From assembly GCF_020509005.1 (NCBI RefSeq), contig NC_063012.1, positions 4,650,001-4,714,000 on the forward strand: 64,000 nucleotides of DNA. The letters run 5' to 3'. The translations under genes were made by a program, and so were the position numbers. The notes under the pieces are model-generated. The model saw only the letters and a list, made by a program, of their open reading frames with translations. It did not search any database and was not told the origin of the DNA. Numbering within the stretch: position 1 is the first letter of the stretch; each line of letters begins with the position of its first letter. Positions 55,923 through 64,000 of this stretch are shown piece by piece. The stretch comes from Fulvia fulva. Taxonomy: Eukaryota > Ascomycota > Dothideomycetes > Mycosphaerellales > Mycosphaerellaceae.

Positions 55923-56605
55923 ATATTATAACTTAATATTCGTTAGTTATAGAATTCTTATAGTCGCTAGATATTATACGGTATTAATAGTATATAAAAT
56001 TCAAGGAAGTAAATTACGTAATTATAAAAATAAGAGCTTGTATAGATAGAAACGTAGGTGTTATAGCTAAACTATATCTACCTAACCTATACTATATATA
56101 AACGATAACCCGCGATACTAGAATATATAAATACGCGCGCTGACTTAATTAAGCGTACTCTATAACCTCTAAGTATACGCTCTATTATATTGTATCGTAT
56201 TATACTACTCGTGAGTTAGAGGGCAAATCTAGCTATAGCTATAAATCTAGTAAGCCCGCTATTTATTTAATTATATATAAACGCCTATACGTACCGATAC
56301 TTCCGTAGCTATCTTCGCGCTTCTACCTTATTCTAGCTACCTTATAACTTCTCTCTAGTAAATTTAACTTATAAGAATTACTACTATTAACGAGCTAAGG
56401 GCCCCTTTAGACCCTAGAATTTACGCGTCAAATCTCGTTAATCTTTAGTAGTTAGTTACGTAGTAGGGGTATATAGGGATACTACTAAGATATATAGAGC
56501 TAGGAGGCGACCTTCGTAGCGAGGTAGGATCTATAAAGGAATCTCTCTATAAGGTAAAAATATAGGAATCTAAGAATTCTAGATTTATTATTTTTTAGGA
56601 TCTTA
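55923..56605. other. RIPed, AT-rich unassigned DNA
   Basis: About 680 bp almost without CA/TG, no frame or element I can name. It is the original flank of the Fot1-like insertion. Confidence 0.4.
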
Positions 56606-56631
56606 GTATATATATATATATATATATATAT
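56606..56631. repeat. TA dinucleotide repeat (LINE tail)
   Basis: About 13 TA units directly at the 3' end of the minus-strand LINE. Probably its tail, or an ATCT tail altered over time. Confidence 0.7.
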
Positions 56632-59600
56632 TGTTCATTAAGCTATTATAGTGCCTCCTAGCCTATATAGCTATTCTACGTACTTCTGTCTTACGAAAGG
56701 GAAACCGCTCGCGGTAAAAACCCCTCTCCTCTCCTATACTACTATTGTCCGTTATTTACCTTCCCGCTTTCCTTATAGAGAGTGTACTAGTGTTATAGGC
56801 CTGCCCTAATAACTACCTTGTCTGTATCCCCTTAGTCTCCCTCCTCTTCTCTATCTACTCCTCCGTCTTACTAGCTAGTTTAAACTAGGTAAGGTATCCT
56901 TATCTTAGGACCTAACGTACTATCCTCTATACGTCGCTCTTATTCGTAACGATCGACTAGTAGTCGGGTCTAGCTACTCTCGCTCTCTATATACTCCGCC
57001 CTTCTACCTACTATAGGCACCGTACGACTATATATTCCGGGTTCTACGACGGGTAGCTATACTCGTACGCTAGGTTATCTATATCTAGGACGTTCCTCCT
57101 ATATAAGTAAGCCCTAAGCCCGATATATTCGGACCGGACTTAGATTGTTACGCTTACTTCTACCCTTATAAAGTCGCGGTATAGGAGGTAGTTATATCTC
57201 TAGAAGGTTCGTAGGGCTAGGGAGCCTATTCTCGTTAGCGGGTTACTGTTCTATTCCTATTCCTATAGGTAGCCGGCTACCTACTCTACGAGGCTCTAGG
57301 ACTTTCTCTTGTTCCCCTCCTTTTCCCGGGTTCTTCGTTCCTCCTCCTCCCTCGCTAGCTACTCCGGCGTTCCTTATACTTTCCTAAAAACCCGTAAGTT
57401 ATCCCGCTTCTAACTCCTCCTTACGTACGGTCCTATATATAGCCGGCTATATCTCTATACAATTCGTACTGTCTTATTATAGATAGTTTACTATACTAGG
57501 TACTCTATCGTCTCCGCCGTATATTAGATCCTTATCCCTTAGATATAGTAACGGATAGGTAGTGTCCCGGTCTCTATCTCGGCTACTCTCGTCGGTATAG
57601 TCTTATACGCTCCGAGAATTCTCCTTAAGTTGCCTACTTAGGTTCGATTAAGAGGCTATTTGATCCGTCGCGGTACTAGCTTATCGACTCCCCCGTACCT
57701 AAGATTTATACCCCGTAAAGTATCGCTAGTCAAACGATTACTTTGTATATTATTCTTGCTTTGTCGAAGGTCGCCCCCTACGTTAACTTAGTAAGACGTG
57801 TTATTAGTACCTCATTTACTTGTGCCCCATTCTAGGCCTTCTTAATCTATAGGTTCTAGCTTAGCTTCGGGTCTAGCTAGATTCCTAGTACTCGGAGTTT
57901 AGGGGAGGGCTTTGTCTCGTATCCCTAGATTATTATAGTTGCCTATATATTGTAGTAGGTCCTCGCTTTACTAAAGTGGATTAGCTAGTATTTCTCTAGG
58001 GCAAAACGGACGCCGTAGCGTCTAGCCTAGTCCTCGTATACTCTATATCTCTCCGTAAGTAGTCTATAGTTTTCCTCCGTTATTACGGACTAGGCTAGGA
58101 TGTTTATATCGTCTACGAAGCCTAACGCCAAAGTCTAAGGGGACGTAAGTAAGGGGATAAGGTCGGCTATAAAGATTAGGAATAGGATCGGAGATAGCGT
58201 AGATCCTTAGGGAATTCCGGTCTCTACGTATACCCTATCGAATTTATACCTCCCGAGGACTATTCTCGTAGTCCTCTCTTTAAGGAAGGAGTATATAAAT
58301 ATCGTACCCTATACCGGGGCCCCCTTCTATCGGAGTATATAGAGTAGTCTTTCGTAGGAGACGTTATCAAATACTCTAGAGATATCTAGGGAGAGTGGCG
58401 ATACTATTCTATTCCGTCTATAGTACTAAGGGGTTTAGATCTGTTCGGTTATTAGTTCTATTACCGTAAGGGTTAAGCGGTTACTTCTCCCTCCTATCTA
58501 TATCTCCGGGAGGATATTGTTCTCCTCGACTAGTTTTATAAGTCTCTAGGCTACTACCTTCTCTAGGATCTTCCCTACTATATTTAGGAGCGTAATCGGT
58601 CTATATAACTTAAGCCTATTATAGTCTTCCTTCTATAGCTTCCGGATGACTACTATTAGAGAGTCTCTATACGGCTTCGGATAGTAGCCTTTTCGTAGAC
58701 AAGTAGTAAAGAGCTTAGCTAGGCTCAGGGCGATTTCCTCTTTATATTCCTTTAGTAGGAGGTTTAGGATTTTGTCGGGCCCTAGGGCCTTTCTTCCCTT
58801 AAGCTGTCCTATTACGGCCTTAACCTCGCCTAGCTAGACTGTCTAGTATATATCTAGTAGTTCCGGGTACGACGTGCCTACTATGTCTATTAGGTCCGCG
58901 TTAACTTATATTAAGAAGAAGTAGTCCGTAAACGCCTTCGCTTTTACCTCCGGCGTTAACCTTAGCGTCCCCGTTATATCGACTATAGGCGGGAAGTAAG
59001 GCGTCTTCTCTATCCCTCTAGCTCTCGCCTACCTTACTAGTTGCTATATCTAGTTAGGATTCTCTATTACGAGCCCGACCGTCGTTCTCTAGTCTAGCTA
59101 TTTATCCCGACGTATCTAGGCTTTCTTAGCTTAGCTAGCCCTTTAGTATACGTCCTATATTACTTATATATACTCCTTCGTCCACTCTCGTCTAGCCCTC
59201 CTCGCCTCCTTTACCCTTTCCGCGTACGCCGGGGTCTAGAATAGCTTCTGTCTTTAAGAAAGTCGAATATAGGGTATATACCGACGAGCTACCTCCTATA
59301 CGACTATCGTTATCCGTTCGGCTTCTTTGTCGAGCTCGGCTTCTTGTTCTACTTCTATTCCCGCTTCTAGTCCCGTATTTACTCTATTATCGTATAGTCG
59401 TACCGCTAGTTCTCCTCGGATTTCCTCCTACGGGGCCTTCTTCTAGTTTAGGCGTAGCTCCGCTATTAGTTCCTCCTCGACTCCTACCTCGATTATTGTC
59501 TAGATCGGGATATAGTCTAATCCTACTTCGAGTAAGAGGTTTAGGCGGCACTTGTCTAGTCTCGTTACTAGCTCTCTCGAGAGGAAGTATAGGTCAATCG

Positions 59601-61900
59601 TACTTACGCTTAATCTCGCCTTCTACGTCTCTATACCCTTTAGTTTCGCTAGTTCTATATCGCGGCTCGCGGTGATTTCTAGTAACTTACCTCCTAGGTA
59701 TACGTATAGAGGGGTGAAGTCTAGACCCTATTACGGGTAGTAAAGGTTAAAGTCGCCTACTAGGACTTAGTATATATCCCCTTATTCGAGTATCCGGTCT
59801 AGCGTAGCTAGGGTTCCTAGGTCTCTACTCGTTCGTCCTTTTAGGGGAGGGTTATAGACGTTATAGATTCGGACGGTTCCCTAGCCTATTACCACTTCGA
59901 TTGTCGTTATGTCCCCCTAGTAGCCCTCCGGCTATAGTACGACCTTCTATACTTCTATACTAATAGCCTTACTTACGTAGGTATATATTCCTAGGGTATG
60001 TCCTATACCCCTACCGATTACCGTATAGTATTGTTAGTCGCTATAGGTTACCGGTTTGCTTATATATAGGTTAGTCTAATTTTCCTATAGCGCTACGACA
60101 TAGTACTTTTAGTAGTCGAGTTCTTATAGGAAGTGGAGTTAGACCTTATCTTTGCTTTTATTAACATTATACTAAATAATAGTAAGGTTGTCCTATACTA
60201 CTACTACGGGCTAGCTAGGATAATGTCTATAGGGGTACTCCGGGCTTAGGTAGTGCCTACGGTTATTATATCTTCCTCTTAGGTTAGTAGGCCTTCGGCC
60301 GGTAGGGGTATTCTAAAAATCCGTATCTGTCCTATCTCGTTTACTACCCTATTAAGCCCCCTTAGCCGTCCTAGCGGCGGGTACGTACTCGGTAGGGTGC
60401 CCCTTATTACCTCCTCCGTTCTCTTTCTTTTTACCGCCTTAAAGCCTTTATATTAAGCGCTACCTTACTACGGGGTAGGGTACCTCGCTAGGGTCGTTAT
60501 TTGTACTTAGTTAGCCTTCCCTTTTCCGGCGATCCGGGTTAGGTATTAGCTCGAGTACGCCGGGTGTTTCCGGCTATAGTATACGTACCTTACTTCTTCT
60601 CGTAGGCATTGCTTTCCCTAGTAAAGGCCTACGTAGTATATATACTTTAGGGTCTTCTCCGTATATTTCGGGGCGATATACCCGTACTATTAGTAGTTAA
60701 AGTATTAGAGTACTCTATAGCTACTCTAGTAGATTTCCGTATTAAGACGTTCGTAGTTCTAGTATAGTCCTTTATCTAGGACAAGGTTTGCTTGTTCCGC
60801 ATTTGCTATCTAGACAATTAACGAGGAGTATATCTTTATTAGTTCGACGCTTCTATATAGCTAGACGGCCTTAGAGAAGCGTACTCCTAGAGATGTACTC
60901 TAGTTCTATATTTATAGCTAGGGGAGGTCATTTTCGACCTTAAAGGTTCTAGGGACCCCGTAGGCTATTACTATAAATTATTAGTAGGAGACCTTAGCTG
61001 ACTTTACTACTTTAGTTATCTATTCCTTATACGTCTCGAGTCTTTAACGGTCTGTCTCCTATACGGTAAAAAGCCTTACTACCTCCCTTAGCTCTACCTT
61101 CGCTCCTATAATCACCTTCCGGCCGATTCTATCTACGAGCTCCTTACTCGTAAGGCCCTCGAGTTCCCTTTTCTCCTCCGGGTCGGTAACGTAGACTCGG
61201 ATCGCGTTATTAGTCCTCTAGGGCTAGGCCGGGTAGTATCCCGCGGCGATTATAGCCTACGTAGGGTTCTTCTATTATATTACGTACTATATAGTCTAGT
61301 AGATCGTTCTTAGGGTCTAGTATTCGAGTGCCTTAAGTACACTAAGGAGCTACGCGATTGTATTCTTATATACTCGGGCTAGGTGTTCGTCTTCGTCTAG
61401 TATTACCTAGGCTTCTTTATATAATTCTGTCTACGCGGAGGGGCCGGGGGCGGCTAGGGTTCGTTATACCTTTCCTAGGCCCTTAGTATATTGTTATTAG
61501 CCGTTGTCTTACTATTACTAGGTTAGTTATTAGCTTAGCTATTAAAGGGTTAGTTACTACTAGCTAGGTTTCTATATCGTATCCCCGTTTATAGAGATTT
61601 AGGTATCCCTCGCGAGCTACTTAATACTCGCGAGTTAGGCTTAGGATCTAGTCTCTATGTCGCTATACTTTAGCTACGGCTAAGGTTAGAAGCTGCCTAA
61701 ATAGGCAATTTACCTCCGCGGCTCCGTAATTTTAGGGTCTAGTCGGATAGGAGGTAGATTCCTTGTTTTCTTATTACTTTCCGCGGTAATTACGCGGCCG
61801 CTAGCGTAGGCGCGCTACTCTTATTCTCGTTAGGTAATAGCCTTAATAGGCGCTTTCGAATAGTACATCGTACGTGTCTCTAATCGATAGAAAAGCTATA
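56632..61900 (-). mobile_element. RIP-saturated LINE, same family as 36925-42698
   Basis: The reverse complement matches the LINE at 36925-42698, including the 3' UTR (ggtttttaccgcgagcgg, 56705-56730 versus ~42600). Right to left: leader with the attcgaaagc...ttaaggctatt module (~61830-61865), ORF1 (~60290-61750), endonuclease (VGDFNLYYP near 59720-59760) and RT (GFVDDINILA near 58090-58120). Here the catalytic FVDD is kept, although the frame is destroyed by stops. The 5' boundary is approximate. Confidence 0.85.
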
Positions 61901-61989
61901 TTATATCCGTTTTATAATCTTAGTATATATTTTACGGCCCGCGGACCGGTAAATATATATATCTACGTATATAAGCTTACGGATCGACC

Positions 61990-64000
61990 CGAGTATATAC
62001 CCGGAAGATTTGGCCTTCTTATTACTAAATATAGCGTATTCGATAGCGCGTATTAAGAGTAACTTAGGAACGTATAAAGTAACTGTCCGTACCGGATACC
62101 TATCGAAATATATAGCTCTAAAGCTCGCCTATTTCGAGGTTCTAGTCACCGTATTTCTATAGCTTAGCTACGGCCCTAAGCCCCCTTCTAGACTAGCCGA
62201 AACTTAGCTAGAACATTACCTAGCTTAGATTATAAGCTATACTAGTAATTTAATATAAACCTACTATACACCCTTAACGTATATAGCTCGCGTAATATAT
62301 AGAACACTAATAAGACCTTACGCTATAACCTAAACGGCCGCCCGCTAGTCCCCTCGAAAAGGAGAACGTAAACTAGAGATATAGACTCTAGACTAGAAGC
62401 CTAGCTAGTAAGTATTAAGTAACTTATAAGGGAAACCTACGCCTACTAAAAATAGACATAAAGTACACTACTACTAAGCTAGTAATAGTATAGCTAGTAA
62501 TAATAGCTAAACTAGTAATAGCTATAGTAACCGCGACTATAAATATAGAGTAAGCTACCTCTCCGGGATAACTAAACCTCTATATAGAAGGACCTCTATA
62601 AAGAGGCTTAAGAGATACTCGAAGTAGATAAGCGCCTAGCTAGGGTATATAAGAACACGATCGCCTAACTCCTCGGAGCCCTTAAGGTACTCGAATACTA
62701 GATCCCGAGAGTAATCTAGTAGATAATATAGAAAGCTACTACCTAGCATACTCCTATATAGGTAAACGTAGTAGCTAACTCCCCTAACCTAAAGACCTAA
62801 AGGACAAACAACGCTATTAGGGTATACGTTACGGTCTAGAGGAGAGGCGAGAGCTAGAGGGCCTAATAAGTAAGGAGCTAGTAGATAGGATTAGCTAGAA
62901 GGAGATAGTAGGAGCTAAAATCGAGCCTAGAGAAGTGATACGCCTCTCTATAGTATAGGAGACAGACCGATAAAAGCTCGAGACCCTTAAGGACTAGATA
63001 GTTAAGGTAGCGAGGTCGGTAAAGGTCTCTTACTAGTAGTTTACGGTAATAGCCTATAGGGTACTAAGGACCTTTAGGGTAGAGAACGACCTCGCCCTAC
63101 TCTAGATATAGAACTAGAACACCTTACCGGGAGTACGCTTTACTAACGTAGCGTAGCTAGATAAGAACGTCGAAGCTACTAAGACGTACTCCTCTCTAAT
63201 CGTCTAGATAGCTACCGTAGAATAAGCGAACTAGGTCCTAGAAGGAGGACTATTCTAGTAATACGAACGCCTCGATACGGAAATATACAAAAGCAGCTAT
63301 AGAGTACTCTAATGCTTTAACTACTAATAATATAGCTATATTGCGCTAAAGTATACCGAGAAGACCTCTAAGTACCTATACTACGTAGGACCGTATTAGG
63401 GGAAATAATACCTACCGGAGGAATCGAGGTACGCGTACTATAGCCGTAAACACCCGGTACACTCGAACTAATGCCCTATAAGGATAGTAGCGTAAGAAAA
63501 GGCCCGCTAGGCTAGGGTTATAACCCCGGCGAGGTACTCTATACTAACGCTCGGTAATTCCTAGTATAGAGAATTCGAGACCGTAAAGAGAAAAAGGATA
63601 GACGAAGCGGTACAAGATATATAGTAGAGTACTTACCCGCCGCCGGGACGCCTAAGGAGGCTATAAGGGCGGCAAATAAAGCTAGATAGATACAGATCTT
63701 TAGGCGCCCCCTAACGACCGAACGCTAACTAACCTAATAGGATAGCGCGACAAACAAAGGAGCTATATAGCTAACGAGCACCCTAGTAGACCTTATCCTA
63801 GCTAGTCCGTAATACTACTATAAGCTAACCTTACTATTATATAGTATAACGTTAAGAAAAGTAAGGATAAGGTTCAGCTCTACTTTCTCTAGGAACTCGA
63901 CGACTAAAGGCATTATATCGTAGCGATATAAGAGCTATAGATAAACCTATATACTCGAAGACCTACTACCTATACCGACCTACGATACTATATAGCTATC
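61990..64000 (+). mobile_element. RIP-saturated LINE, 5' part, cut by window edge
   Basis: From ~62600 collinear with 37950-39300: the ORF1 zinc-knuckle region at 63300-63480 (LQCF-Y-QYSYIALKY) and the endonuclease start at ~63840 (IVQYNVKKSKDKVQ with CA/TG changes). The leader is probably within 61990-62600, but its start is not fixed. The RT lies outside the window. It is divergent from and back-to-back with the LINE at 56632-61900. Confidence 0.75.

Noticed and set aside
59552..62056. Short frames within the right-hand LINEs
   Set aside because: Gaps between RIP stops in element remnants, not genes.
1..64000. CRISPR arrays, rRNA, tRNA genes, prokaryotic operons, biosynthetic cluster
   Set aside because: No regular spacer arrays, no cloverleaf or rRNA motifs seen by eye, genes have spliceosomal introns, and no PKS/NRPS or tailoring genes accompany the MATE transporter.

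Overview
The window is nuclear DNA of a filamentous ascomycete. The evidence is short (about 50-100 nt) GT-AG introns, fungal housekeeping genes, Tad1-like LINEs, Ty1/copia, Ty3/gypsy and Fot1/pogo transposons, and above all the mark of repeat-induced point mutation (RIP). Most of the repeat DNA has almost no CA or TG dinucleotides, which have become TA, while CG, CC and CT remain. The class is probably Dothideomycetes (inference from the repeat set and intron style; no marker here proves it).

Layout. 1-25715: a nested pile of RIP-saturated retroelements. It holds a minus-strand LINE cut by the window edge (1 to ~3310), a minus-strand Ty3/gypsy (~3311-14935) split by a full-length, lightly mutated LINE (6897-11893, 13-bp target duplication) and by a solo LTR (5311-5528, 5-bp duplication), a plus-strand copia pol (14940-17910) split by a nearly clean 5'-truncated LINE (15909-17290, 15-bp duplication), a saturated LINE copy (~18110-23008), a minus-strand copia 5' end (gag plus LTR, ~23009-25023) and a pogo-like transposase remnant (~25116-25560). 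25716-25951 is a clean solo LTR with a perfect 5-bp duplication.

25952-36212: a gene island of normal composition. It carries a MATE-family transporter, a secreted agmatinase-like ureohydrolase (5 exons), an unrecognised 334-residue protein (minus strand, 5 exons), COX12 (minus strand, with a candidate 3-nt microexon) and a B12D/MLRQ mitochondrial protein in divergent arrangement with COX12, a degenerate J-like protein, and a decayed tandem repeat. COX12 and the B12D gene both act at the mitochondrial inner membrane and share a ~258-bp intergenic region.

36213-55920: one Fot1-like DNA transposon (TA target site, ~24-bp TIRs, ~1.85 kb once insertions are removed) containing a saturated LINE (36925-42698) and, separately, a tandem array of two nearly identical Ty3/gypsy chromoviruses sharing a central LTR (43825-55886; three 520-bp LTRs, one 5-bp duplication around the whole array). 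The gypsy copies are almost free of RIP. Copy 2 keeps a complete pol with chromodomain; copy 1 has a nonsense codon in the chromodomain. 55923-64000: RIPed unassigned DNA, a minus-strand LINE (~56632-61900) and the start of a plus-strand LINE cut by the window edge.

I found no CRISPR, rRNA, tRNA or biosynthetic cluster. The most informative signals are the dated nesting order, the tandem gypsy array whose copy-to-copy differences are nearly all RIP-type, its apparent self-priming site and missing gag ATG, and the microexon in COX12.
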